Origin: Burkholderiales bacterium
GTDB lineage: Bacteria > Pseudomonadota > Gammaproteobacteria > Burkholderiales > Burkholderiaceae
Reading direction: 5' to 3'
DNA length: 13,129 bases
Assembly (NCBI GenBank): GCA_947372535.1
Contig: CANBUA010000123.1
Span: forward strand, 1-13,129
The notes beneath the pieces were generated by a model. It worked only from the letters and a program-made list of their open reading frames with translations, ran no database searches and was not told where the DNA came from. Positions 1 through 7,371 of the stretch are shown piece after piece (the stretch's first letter is position 1; the number at the start of each line of letters is the position of its first letter). Position numbers and translations under genes: made by a program.

Positions 1-11
1 GGCACCTCACC

Positions 12-953
12 ATGACCACTCGACGTCACGTGCTCACGCCCGATGCGCTGGAGATGATGGACACCATCGAGCGCACGGGCAGCTTCGCGGCGGCGGCGCG
101 CGAACTGGGCAAGGTGCCTTCCGCGCTGACCTACAGCGTGCGCCAGCTCGAAGACGCGCTGGATGTGCTGCTGTTCGACCGCAGCTCGCGCCAGGCCCGC
201 TTCACCGCTGCGGGCGAAGAGCTGCTGGGCGAAGGCCGCCGCCTGCTCGCCCAGATGGATGCCGTGGCCAATCGTGTCCAGCGTGTGGCCTCGGGCTGGG
301 AGACGCAACTGACCATCGCGGTGGACGGCATCATCCGCCAGGCGCCGCTGTTTGACCTGATGGAGGCCTTCTACGAACTCAAGCCGCCAACCCGGCTCAA
401 GCTGCGCCACGAGGTGCTCAATGGCACCTGGGAAGCCCTGGCCTTGGGCCATGCCGACATGGCCCTGGGCGCCACCGTAGGCCGTTCGGGTGGCACCGAT
501 GTGCGGCTGGAGCCGGTGGGCGACATCGAGTTCGTGATGGTGGTGGCGCCGCATCACGCCCTGGCCAAGGCCAGCGAACCCCTGAGTGCGGCCGAACTCA
601 TCGGCCACCGCATCATCGCCGTGGCTGACACCGCGCGCTCGCTGGACAGCCTCACCGTAGGCATCCTGCCGGGCCAGGACGTGCTGACCCTGTCTTCGCT
701 GGCCGACAAGCTGGAAGCAATCCGGCGCGGCCTGGGCTGCGGCTACATGCCCGAATACCTTGTGCATGCGGACGCGGCAGCCGGGCGCCTGGTCATCAAG
801 GCCGTGGACCACCCGCCGCGCGTGGTCACCGTGCACCAGGCCTGGCGCCAGAATGGGCCGGAGCCCGGCAAGGCCCTGGCCTGGTGGCTGCAACACCTGG
901 GGCAGCCGGCCACACGTCATGCCTTGCTGTCCTGCGCGCCAGTTTGCGCGTGA
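12..953 (+). CDS. LysR-family transcriptional regulator
   Basis: A 313-residue protein with LysR-type architecture. The N-terminal winged helix-turn-helix lies at about residues 10-70: a 'GSFAAAARELG' helix, then a recognition segment 'SALTYSVRQLEDAL' and the wing 'LFDRSSRQARFTAAGEELL'. A linker follows, then a periplasmic-binding-protein-like effector domain from about residue 95 to the end. Length is normal for the family. Such proteins act in the cytoplasm as DNA-binding tetramers and usually control a divergently transcribed neighbour; that neighbour would lie left of the window, so target and effector are unknown. The ATG is 11 bases from the window edge, so its promoter is mostly out of view. 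The gene ends only 3 to 33 bases before gluQ, depending on which gluQ start is used. The family is secure; the function is not. Confidence 0.93.
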   Translation: MTTRRHVLTPDALEMMDTIERTGSFAAAARELGKVPSALTYSVRQLEDALDVLLFDRSSRQARFTAAGEELLGEGRRLLAQMDAVANRVQRVASGWETQLTIAVDGIIRQAPLFDLMEAFYELKPPTRLKLRHEVLNGTWEALALGHADMALGATVGRSGGTDVRLEPVGDIEFVMVVAPHHALAKASEPLSAAELIGHRIIAVADTARSLDSLTVGILPGQDVLTLSSLADKLEAIRRGLGCGYMPEYLVHADAAAGRLVIKAVDHPPRVVTVHQAWRQNGPEPGKALAWWLQHLGQPATRHALLSCAPVCA

Positions 954-986
954 GCCATGCTCAGTGATGAAGGCCTTGAACACGGC

Positions 987-1886
987 ATGACGACCACAAC
1001 CGGCTACGTGGGCCGTTTCGCGCCCTCACCCACCGGCCCGCTGCATCAGGGCTCGCTGGTTGCCGCCCTGGCGAGCTGGCTTGACGCGCGCGCGCATGAG
1101 GGCCGCTGGCTGTTGCGCATCGAGGATGTCGACCTGCCCCGCTGCGTGCCCGGCGCAGATCAGCTCATCCTTGAACAACTGGCCGCCTTCGGCCTGCACC
1201 CGGATGAACCGCCGCTTTACCAAAGCCAGCGTGGAGCGCTCTACCAGGCTGCGCTGGACCAGTTGATCGCCTCAGGCCAGGCCTACCCCTGCGGCTGCAC
1301 GCGCGCTGACATCGCCCAAGCCAATGCCGCCCTGGGGCTGAGCAAACCACGCCACGGCGACCTGGTCTACCCCGGCACTTGCCGCCCCTCGCGTGGTGGA
1401 CTCCAGGGCAAGCCCGCCAGAGCCTGGCGGCTGCAAGTGCCCAATGCGCCCGACGACCTCCTCACTTGGCACGATCGCCGGCTGGGGCCGCAACAACAGC
1501 ACTTGGCCAGCGCCGTGGGCGATTTTGTGATCAAGCGTGCCGATGGCTTGTGGGCCTACCAGCTGGCCGTCGTGGTCGATGACGCCGAGCAAGGCATCAC
1601 CGACGTCGTGCGGGGCGAAGACATCAGCGACAACACGCCAAGGCAGATGTTGCTGCAAGCCTTGCTGAATCAGCCCAGGCCACGTTACTTGCATGTGCCC
1701 CTGGTGCTGGGGGCCGACGGCGAGAAACTGTCCAAACAAAACGGCGCGACTGCCTTGGACCTGAGCGCACCGCTGACCGCCTTGAGGCAAGCCGGCCTCG
1801 CGCTGGGCCTGCCAATTCATGCATCGAATCTAAGCGACTGGCTGGCCCAGGCGCTCACCCCATGGCGCGAGGCGCATGGACGCTGA
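987..1886 (+). CDS. gluQ: Glutamyl-Q tRNA(Asp) synthetase (GluQRS)
   Basis: A truncated paralogue of glutamyl-tRNA synthetase that activates glutamate and attaches it to queuosine at position 34 of tRNA(Asp). With the start used here it is 299 residues, the expected size for an enzyme lacking the anticodon-binding domain. Visible motifs are the class I HIGH-type motif in '[16 protein letters not shown]' (residues 9-24), a zinc-site pattern C102-x-C104 / Y128-x3-C132, and the KMSKS-type motif 'KLSKQ' at 247-251. An in-frame ATG at 957 would add ten residues ([10 protein letters not shown]). I prefer 987 because it places the start nine residues before the conserved GRFAPSP block, as is usual, but the nearest GAAGG (969-973) is 13 bases upstream, so neither start has a good ribosome-binding site. 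In E. coli the gene follows dksA; here it follows a LysR gene. Confidence 0.93.
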   Translation: MTTTTGYVGRFAPSPTGPLHQGSLVAALASWLDARAHEGRWLLRIEDVDLPRCVPGADQLILEQLAAFGLHPDEPPLYQSQRGALYQAALDQLIASGQAYPCGCTRADIAQANAALGLSKPRHGDLVYPGTCRPSRGGLQGKPARAWRLQVPNAPDDLLTWHDRRLGPQQQHLASAVGDFVIKRADGLWAYQLAVVVDDAEQGITDVVRGEDISDNTPRQMLLQALLNQPRPRYLHVPLVLGADGEKLSKQNGATALDLSAPLTALRQAGLALGLPIHASNLSDWLAQALTPWREAHGR

Positions 1887-1923
1887 ATGAGCACACCAGG
1901 CATGGCGATTGCCAATGGGTGTC

Positions 1924-2901
1924 ATGAATGCACAGAATGCACCTCTGGCGACGACAGCCGATCAGGCCACCAGCCAACCCCTGCCCGCCGACATGCCATT
2001 TCACGTGGTGCTCAACACCGGCTCCGGTCACCTGGAGACCGACGAGCGCATCCGCACCATCCGCGCCGTGCTGGAGAACTCAGGCCGCCGCCATGAGCTG
2101 ACCCAGGTCCGTGATCCCAGGCGATTGGGTGATGCGGCTCAGCAGGCCATCAAATGGGCACAGCAGCACCGCGGTGCGGTCGTGGTCGCGGGCGGTGACG
2201 GCACCATCAACGCCCTGGCCCAGCAGGTCCTGCCCACTGGCCTGCCTTTTGGCGTGCTGCCGCAAGGCACCTTCAACTACTTCGCCCGCGCCAACGGCAT
2301 CCCCACGGACACCGAACAAGCCACGCAGGCCCTGCTCACGGCGCAGGTTCGTCCGGTGCAAGTCGGCATGGTCAATGACCGCATCTTCCTGGTCAACGGC
2401 AGCATGGGCCTGTACCCGGAGGTGCTGGAGGACCGCGAAGCCTTCAAGCAGCGATTCGGGCGGACGCGGCCCGTGGCGTTCATGGCGGCCTTGTTCACCT
2501 TGTTCAGCCAGCACCGCGACTGGGTGATCAAGCTGGAGGTCGATGGCCAGGTGACTACCCGGGTCACACCCACCTTGTTCGTCGGCAACAACGCCCTGCA
2601 ACTGGCGCAGGTGGGCATCCCCGAAGCGCCCAAGCTGCAGGAGGATCAGCTCGTGGCCATCATGGTCAAACCCCAAAGCCGCCTGGCCATGCTGGGCTTG
2701 TTGGCGCGCGGCGCGTTGGGCCGCCTCGGCGATGCCGAACAGGTCAGCAGCATGGCCTTCAACCGCCTGATGATCGAGCCGCGCTTGCCGCACAAACCAC
2801 GCAAGCTCAAGGTGGCGACAGATGGCGAGATCGCCTGGCTGACGACACCACTGCAATTTCGGCCCGCGCCTCAGCCATTGCGCTTGCTGGTGCCGGGGTG
2901 A
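1924..2901 (+). CDS. Diacylglycerol kinase-family lipid kinase (YegS-like)
   Basis: About 325 residues. It carries the DAGK catalytic-domain signature: an N-terminal 'VVLNTGSG' strand-loop, then the nucleotide-binding 'GGDGT' (residues 90-94) followed by 'INALAQ', then 'FGVLPQGTFNYFARANGIP', the usual second conserved block. The C-terminal half has the beta-sandwich character of YegS/BmrU-type kinases. The likely reaction is ATP-dependent phosphorylation of a lipid such as diacylglycerol at the inner membrane face; the substrate is not determined. The start is uncertain: TTG 1909, ATG 1915 and ATG 1924 are all in frame and none has a clear Shine-Dalgarno. The first ~20 residues look unstructured and are not part of the domain. 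The stop codon overlaps a possible GTG start of the following phosphoesterase, which suggests co-transcription. Confidence 0.9.
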   Translation: MNAQNAPLATTADQATSQPLPADMPFHVVLNTGSGHLETDERIRTIRAVLENSGRRHELTQVRDPRRLGDAAQQAIKWAQQHRGAVVVAGGDGTINALAQQVLPTGLPFGVLPQGTFNYFARANGIPTDTEQATQALLTAQVRPVQVGMVNDRIFLVNGSMGLYPEVLEDREAFKQRFGRTRPVAFMAALFTLFSQHRDWVIKLEVDGQVTTRVTPTLFVGNNALQLAQVGIPEAPKLQEDQLVAIMVKPQSRLAMLGLLARGALGRLGDAEQVSSMAFNRLMIEPRLPHKPRKLKVATDGEIAWLTTPLQFRPAPQPLRLLVPG

Positions 2902-2906
2902 CCCGC

Positions 2907-3713
2907 ATGGGCGTCCTGCTGCAAATCTCCGACCCGCATTTCGGCACGGAGCAGCCCCATGTGTTGACCGCACTCCAGGCCCTGGCCGCGCGCGAGCAGC
3001 CTTCGGTGCTGGTCTGGTCGGGCGACATCACCCAGCGTGCACGCCGCAGGCAATTCGAGGCAGCTGCGAAACTCAACCAGGCGCTGGGCATCGCGCATGT
3101 GCTGGCCATCCCCGGGAACCACGACATCCCCTTGTTCAACGTGATGGCGCGCCTGTTCAACCCCTACGGCGGTTTTCGGCGTGCTTTTGGGGCGCAACTT
3201 CAAGGCAGCCTATCCTTGCCGGGTTTGATGGTGATTGGCGTGAACACCACCCGGCCCTGGCGCCACAAAAATGGTGAAGTCTCCAGCCAGCAGATAGAGC
3301 GCGTGGCACGTCAACTGACACAAGCGCGGCCCGATCAATTGCGCATCGTGGTGGTTCACCAACCCGTCTGGATCACCCAGGCGCATGACAAAGAGAACTT
3401 GCTGCGTGGCCATGCAGCAGCGCTGGCCACCTGGGGTCCCGCCGGGGCGGACATCATCATGGGCGGCCACATCCACCTGCCGTATGTGAAAGAACTGGTC
3501 GTGGCGGCAGGCGATGTCCAGCGTCGCCTGTGGGTGGTGCAGGCCGGCACCGCGCTGTCCAGCCGGGTGCGGGGCGACATCCCCAACTCCGTCAACCTGA
3601 TCCGCTACCCCACCACACACGAGGCCATTCACAGGCTGCATGGCCAGATCGAGCGTTGGGATTTCAGCGCCCAGCAAGCCGCCTTCGAATTGGTCGACAG
3701 CACCCCGATGTAA
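2907..3713 (+). CDS. Calcineurin-like metallophosphoesterase
   Basis: A 268-residue protein with the full metallophosphoesterase motif set: D9-x-H11 in 'SDPHFG', 'GDIT' with D40, 'GNHD' at 70-73, a central 'VVHQP' and a late 'GGHIHLP'. These residues would bind a dinuclear metal centre. The architecture is that of the CpdA/Icc-like class, which hydrolyses cyclic nucleotides or other phosphodiesters; the substrate cannot be read from sequence. GTG at 2898 overlaps the preceding stop codon. I prefer ATG 2907, which has GGGGTG (2893-2898) eight bases upstream and puts the first motif right after the N-terminus, as is typical. Linkage to a lipid kinase may indicate phospholipid-related work, but this is inference. 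The gene ends 11 bases before the 3' end of the converging orn gene, with no obvious terminator between them. Confidence 0.91.
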   Translation: MGVLLQISDPHFGTEQPHVLTALQALAAREQPSVLVWSGDITQRARRRQFEAAAKLNQALGIAHVLAIPGNHDIPLFNVMARLFNPYGGFRRAFGAQLQGSLSLPGLMVIGVNTTRPWRHKNGEVSSQQIERVARQLTQARPDQLRIVVVHQPVWITQAHDKENLLRGHAAALATWGPAGADIIMGGHIHLPYVKELVVAAGDVQRRLWVVQAGTALSSRVRGDIPNSVNLIRYPTTHEAIHRLHGQIERWDFSAQQAAFELVDSTPM

Positions 3714-3724
3714 AGCCAGGCGAT

Positions 3725-4357
3725 TCAGGGCGCCAAGGAGACCGACGAGGCCGTGTCCGCCAGGAAATGCTGCCGGTAGTAGGCCAGCTCGTCGATGGAC
3801 TCGTGGATGTCGGCCAGCGCCGTGTGCTTCTGCGCTTTCTTGAAGCCTTCGGGCAACCCAGGCTGCCAGCGCCGCGCCAATTCCTTGAGCGTGCTCACGT
3901 CCAGGTTGCGGTAGTGGAAGAAGGCCTCCAGCTTGGGCATGTAGCGCGCCAGGAAGCGGCGATCCTGGCAGATCGAGTTGCCACACATGGGCGATTTGAA
4001 ACTGTTGACGTACTGCTTGAGGAAGGCAATCACCTGGGCTTCAGCCGTCGCCTCGTCAATCGTGGACGCCTTCACGCGGTCGATCAGGCCACTGCGCCCA
4101 TGGGTACCCTTGTTCCACTTGTCCATCAGGCCCAGGGTCTCATCGCTCTGGTGGATGGCCAGCACGGGCCCTTCGATGCGCACCGTGACTTGCGGATCGG
4201 TCATCACCACGGCGATCTCGATGATGCGGTCCGAATCGGGCTTGAGCCCGGTCATCTCCAGGTCGATCCAGATCAGGTTGAGGTCGTGGCGCTTGAGTTC
4301 GGGCACCACAGGGAGCTCGGACACCTCAGGCGTCAGGGGAAAATCGGGCACGGTCAT
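3725..4357 (-). CDS. orn: Oligoribonuclease (DEDDh 3'-5' exoribonuclease)
   Basis: A 210-residue cytoplasmic exonuclease that degrades two- to five-nucleotide RNAs, including the c-di-GMP breakdown product pGpG, to mononucleotides. All DEDDh residues are visible: D32 and E34 in '[10 protein letters not shown]', D132 in 'NSICQDRRF', and H178 plus D183 in 'KHTALADI'. The protein carries about 25 extra residues (rich in Pro, Val and Glu) before the conserved '[13 protein letters not shown]', compared with E. coli Orn, which begins almost at that block. There is no Met between the annotated start and the motif. GAGG (4362-4365, minus strand) lies four bases upstream of the ATG. It is divergent from the M48/rsgA block, preserving the orn-rsgA neighbourhood known in enteric bacteria. 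Confidence 0.97.
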   Translation of the reverse strand: MTVPDFPLTPEVSELPVVPELKRHDLNLIWIDLEMTGLKPDSDRIIEIAVVMTDPQVTVRIEGPVLAIHQSDETLGLMDKWNKGTHGRSGLIDRVKASTIDEATAEAQVIAFLKQYVNSFKSPMCGNSICQDRRFLARYMPKLEAFFHYRNLDVSTLKELARRWQPGLPEGFKKAQKHTALADIHESIDELAYYRQHFLADTASSVSLAP

Positions 4358-4430
4358 GAAACCTCGGTGGAGATGGGTCTACCCCGTGATTGTGGCGCAT
4401 CGCCCTTGGCCAAACCTTACACTTGCGCGC

Positions 4431-5759
4431 ATGCAACCGTCCTTTCCCGCTACACCCCTGATGTCGGCACCCGCCATATCCCTGGCCTTCGCCATCCTGC
4501 TGATCGCCTCTTTGCTGGTCAAGCTCTGGCTGGCCGGCCGGCAGATCCGCCACGTGGCGCAGCACCGCAGCCAGGTCCCCGCTGCCTTTGCCGCCGTCGT
4601 CACGCTTGATAGCCACCAAAAGGCCGCCGACTACAGCATCGCCAAATTGCGGCTTGGCTTGGTCTCCACCGCCATCGGCACGGCCACGCTGGTTGGCTGG
4701 ACCTTGCTGGGCGGCCTGGACCTGGTCAACACCGTCGTGCGAGATTGGTGGATGCTGCACGCCGGCCTGCACCTCTCTCCCACCTGGCGCGATCTGGGCT
4801 ACCAGTTGGCCCTGCTGGGCGCCGTCTCGGTCATCGGCAGCGTGATCGATCTGCCGCTGGATTTGTACAACACCTTCCGCCTGGAACAGCGCTATGGGTT
4901 CAACCGCATGACCATGGGTCTGTGGCTGCGCGACGCGCTCATGGGCCTGGTGCTGGGCGTGGCCATCGGCGCGCCCCTGGCCGCCCTCATCCTGTGGCTC
5001 ATGAGCGCCGCCGGGAACCTTTGGTGGCTGTGGGCCTGGAGCGTGTGGACAGGCTTTTCCCTGCTGATGATGCTGATCTACCCGACCTTCATCGCGCCCT
5101 TGTTCAACAAGTTCGAGCCCCTCAAGGACGACAGCGTCAAGTCGCGCGTGGAGGCTTTGATGCAGCGCTGCGGCTTTGCGTCCAAAGGCCTGTTCGTGAT
5201 GGACGGCTCCAAGCGCTCGGCCCATGGCAATGCCTATTTCACCGGCCTGGGCGCGGCCAAGCGCGTGGTGTTTTTCGACACCCTGCTCTCACGCCTGAGC
5301 CCTGGCGAGGTCGAGGCCGTGCTGGCCCACGAGTTGGGCCACTTCAAACACAAGCACGTGCTCAAGCGCATGGTCATGATGTTCGCCCTCAGCCTGCTGG
5401 CCTTCTGGCTACTGGGCTGGCTCTCGCAACAAGTGGCCTTCTACACGGGCCTGGGCGTGCAGCCCAACATGAGCGCGCCCAACAATGCGCTGGCCTTGAT
5501 GCTCTTCATGATGGCCGTGCCCGTGGTGCTGTTCTTCACGGCCCCCGTCATGGCCAGTTTCTCGCGCAAGGACGAGTTCCAGGCCGATGCCTATGCCCGC
5601 ACCCATGCCTCGGGGCAAGACCTGGCGCAGGCCCTGGTCAAGCTCTATGAAGACAATGCTTCGACCCTGACGCCCGACCCGCTCTACGTGCGTTTCTATT
5701 ACTCCCACCCGCCGGCCTCCGAGCGCCTCGCCGCGCTGGCCCTGAAGGCCGCCACATGA
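4431..5759 (+). CDS. M48-family membrane metalloprotease (Ste24 / CAAX protease 1-like)
   Basis: A 442-residue integral membrane zinc protease. The order is an N-terminal transmembrane helix (~15-35), an M48 N-terminal domain with several further hydrophobic segments (~75-100, 120-145, 165-195, 200-225), then the catalytic domain. The zinc site is H300-E-L-G-H304 within 'LAHELGHFKHKH'. The third ligand is most likely E382 in 'KDEFQADAYA', with two hydrophobic segments between the two motifs. This layout matches Ste24-type M48 enzymes; bacteria generally lack prenylated CAAX substrates, so the role is probably membrane-protein quality control (inference). The reading frame stays open back to 3978, but that stretch is antisense to orn. 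The real start is ATG 4431 or ATG 4461, just before the first membrane helix. The 3' end overlaps the next start codon by four bases (ATGA at 5756), indicating translational coupling. Confidence 0.94.
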   Translation: MQPSFPATPLMSAPAISLAFAILLIASLLVKLWLAGRQIRHVAQHRSQVPAAFAAVVTLDSHQKAADYSIAKLRLGLVSTAIGTATLVGWTLLGGLDLVNTVVRDWWMLHAGLHLSPTWRDLGYQLALLGAVSVIGSVIDLPLDLYNTFRLEQRYGFNRMTMGLWLRDALMGLVLGVAIGAPLAALILWLMSAAGNLWWLWAWSVWTGFSLLMMLIYPTFIAPLFNKFEPLKDDSVKSRVEALMQRCGFASKGLFVMDGSKRSAHGNAYFTGLGAAKRVVFFDTLLSRLSPGEVEAVLAHELGHFKHKHVLKRMVMMFALSLLAFWLLGWLSQQVAFYTGLGVQPNMSAPNNALALMLFMMAVPVVLFFTAPVMASFSRKDEFQADAYARTHASGQDLAQALVKLYEDNASTLTPDPLYVRFYYSHPPASERLAALALKAAT

Positions 5760-6091
5760 CCCCTGCCCTCCACCAGCAACGCTGCACACACCAGTCGGGC
5801 CCGGCCTTGAGCGCCGCCGCCCAGACCGCCATGCTCACCCAGGTCGAGGGCTGGGCCATTGATGCGAGTGTGCCCGGCGGCATGCTCGAACAGAACTTCA
5901 CCTTCAAGAACTTCCACGCCACCATGGCCTTTGTCAACGCTGTCGCCTGGATCGCCCACGAACAGGATCACCACCCCGAACTGGCCTTGAGCTTTGGCCG
6001 GTGCACCGTGCGCTGGAACACCCACTCCGTGGGTGGCCTGTCCCTCAACGATTTCATCTGTGCTGCCCGCGTGGACCAGCTCACCACATGA
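5756..6091 (+). CDS. phhB: Pterin-4a-carbinolamine dehydratase
   Basis: A 111-residue protein. It dehydrates 4a-hydroxytetrahydrobiopterin to quinonoid dihydropterin, recycling the cofactor of phenylalanine hydroxylase; homologues also act as transcriptional co-activators. The family active-site pattern is matched exactly: H68-x3-H72-H73-P74-x5-F80-x9-H90-x8-D99, with the usual 'GGLSLNDF' near the end. Length is typical of the bacterial family (about 100-115). It overlaps both neighbours by ATGA junctions (5756 and 6088), so it is translationally coupled between the protease and rsgA. No phenylalanine hydroxylase gene is visible in the window. The symbol phhB is by family and is not proof of the phenylalanine role. 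Confidence 0.94.
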   Translation: MTPALHQQRCTHQSGPALSAAAQTAMLTQVEGWAIDASVPGGMLEQNFTFKNFHATMAFVNAVAWIAHEQDHHPELALSFGRCTVRWNTHSVGGLSLNDFICAARVDQLTT

Positions 6092-7047
6092 AGCGCCACG
6101 GCGACGGGCAGCGGCCCAACCGACGCAACAAGGTGGCCGACACCACCGGCTGCCACAGCGGTCTGGTGGTCTCGACCCACGGCCGCCACGTGGTGGTCGA
6201 ATCCGATGACGGCTCACGCCTGATCTGCCACCCGCGTGGCAAGAAAAGCGAAGCCGTGGTGGGCGACCGCGTGCTGTGGCAACCCACTCAGGAAGCCTCT
6301 GACGAAGGCGTGATCGTCGAGGTCGAGCCGCGCAAGAACCTGCTCTACCGGCAAGATGAGTGGCGCAGCAAATCCTTCGCGGCCAACCTGGACCAGTTGC
6401 TGATGTGGATCGCGGTGGAGCCGGTGTTCAGCGAGGTGCAGCTCACGCGCGCCCTGATCGCCGCCCGCTCGGCCGACATCCCCGTGACCATCGTGCTCAA
6501 CAAGATCGACCTGCCCGAGGTGCAGCGCGCCCGCGACCGCCTGGCATCGTACAAAGCCATGGGCTACAACGTGGTCGAGATGTCGCTCAAGCAAGAGACC
6601 GAGGCGGCACGCGAGCAAGTGGGGCCCTTGCTTGACCACAAGCACTCGCTGGTGCTGGGCCCCTCCGGCGCCGGCAAAAGCACGCTGATCAACACCCTGC
6701 TGCCCAACGCCCGCGCCGAGGTGGGCGAGATCTCGCAAGCGCTGAACTCAGGCCGCCACACCACCACGAGCAGCCAGTGGTACTGGCTCGATGGCCAGCG
6801 CGACAGTGCCGTGATCGACTCGCCTGGCTTTCAGGAGTTCGGCCTGCACCACATCGTGCCGACCGAACTGGCGCGCTGGATGCCCGACATCGCCGAGCAC
6901 ATGAACGGCTGCCGCTTCCACAACTGCACCCATCGGCAGGAGCCTGGCTGCGCGGTGCAGGCCGCCGTGGCCGCCGGCGCCATCACCCCCATCCGCCTGA
7001 GCCTGTATCAGGACATCTTCGAAGAACTCAGCCAGCCGCGCTGGTGA
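6088..7047 (+). CDS. rsgA: Ribosome small-subunit-dependent GTPase A
   Basis: A 319-residue circularly permuted GTPase that checks the decoding centre during late 30S maturation. Domains are an OB fold (~20-100), then the GTPase with permuted motif order, G4 'NKID' (138-141) before G1 'GPSGAGKST' (191-199) and G3 'DSPG' (244-247). A C-terminal zinc finger follows, with ligands C275, C280, H282 and C288 in 'CRFHNCTHRQEPGC'. The ATG at 6088 overlaps the stop codon of the pterin dehydratase gene. It opens a basic N-terminal tail (MKRHGDGQRPNRRNK) typical of RsgA. The frame is open further upstream to 6001, but that part lies inside the dehydratase gene. Clustering with orn is conserved across proteobacteria. 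Confidence 0.98.
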   Translation: MKRHGDGQRPNRRNKVADTTGCHSGLVVSTHGRHVVVESDDGSRLICHPRGKKSEAVVGDRVLWQPTQEASDEGVIVEVEPRKNLLYRQDEWRSKSFAANLDQLLMWIAVEPVFSEVQLTRALIAARSADIPVTIVLNKIDLPEVQRARDRLASYKAMGYNVVEMSLKQETEAAREQVGPLLDHKHSLVLGPSGAGKSTLINTLLPNARAEVGEISQALNSGRHTTTSSQWYWLDGQRDSAVIDSPGFQEFGLHHIVPTELARWMPDIAEHMNGCRFHNCTHRQEPGCAVQAAVAAGAITPIRLSLYQDIFEELSQPRW

Positions 7048-7058
7048 GGTTTAAGCCC

Positions 7059-7334
7059 ATGACCGACCGACTCACCGAACTCGCCTTCACCCTCACTGCC
7101 TTCAGCCATGGCGACATGACCGTGGGCGACCTGGCCCGCCAATGGCGCGATGCCGCTCAGGCCCATGAACCGGCCCTGCCTGAGCGTTACATCGACGTCC
7201 TGGAGCGCGTGCTCAACCAGTTGGAAAGCGCTGCCTTGTTCACCGAAGAAAGCTGTTCATTCAGCCAGGCCGACATGATTGGCGCCCTCGGCGATTGGCT
7301 GGTCAAGGCCATGGCTTTGAACACCAAGCCCTGA
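7059..7334 (+). CDS. Conserved-looking small protein of unknown function (91 aa)
   Basis: I do not recognise a domain. The 91 residues begin MTDRLTELAFTLTAF and are acidic, predicted soluble and mainly helical, with no signal peptide, no membrane segment, and a single Cys in 'SCSFSQADM'. It is supported as a gene by GAGG at 7046-7049 nine bases before the ATG, tight spacing after rsgA (11 bases), the same codon style as its neighbours, and location at the end of a coupled operon. The frame is open upstream into rsgA (to 6777), but that section is a shadow of the GTPase gene. A role linked to RsgA or the ribosome would be a guess from position only. Confidence 0.75.
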   Translation: MTDRLTELAFTLTAFSHGDMTVGDLARQWRDAAQAHEPALPERYIDVLERVLNQLESAALFTEESCSFSQADMIGALGDWLVKAMALNTKP

Positions 7335-7351
7335 GCCAAGCCGATCGAGCA

Positions 7352-7371
7352 CTGAGGCGAGGAGCCGTCAG
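7352..7371. terminator. Weak hairpin between convergent genes
   Basis: CTGAGGC (7352-7358) can pair with GCC-G-TCAG (7364-7371) around the loop GAGGA, with one bulged G. It sits in the 33-base gap between two converging genes and touches the stop codon of the minus-strand gene. There is no T-run on either side, so it is at best a poor intrinsic terminator or a 3'-end stabilising stem. Confidence 0.2.

Noticed and set aside
2080..2973. A 297-codon minus-strand frame opposite the lipid kinase gene
   Set aside because: It is antisense to a gene with clear GGDGT-type motifs; the composition is that of a shadow frame.
4390..4423. A possible promoter for the M48 operon (TTGTGG ... TACACT)
   Set aside because: The spacing is 22 bases, well outside the usual 16-18, and both boxes are poor matches.
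3978..4430. A 151-residue N-terminal extension of the M48 protease
   Set aside because: The extension is antisense to orn. The family N-terminus and first membrane helix begin just after ATG 4431.
3530..4609. A 359-codon plus-strand open frame across the phosphoesterase-orn junction
   Set aside because: It is a shadow of orn and the phosphoesterase gene, with no recognisable domain and no ribosome-binding site.
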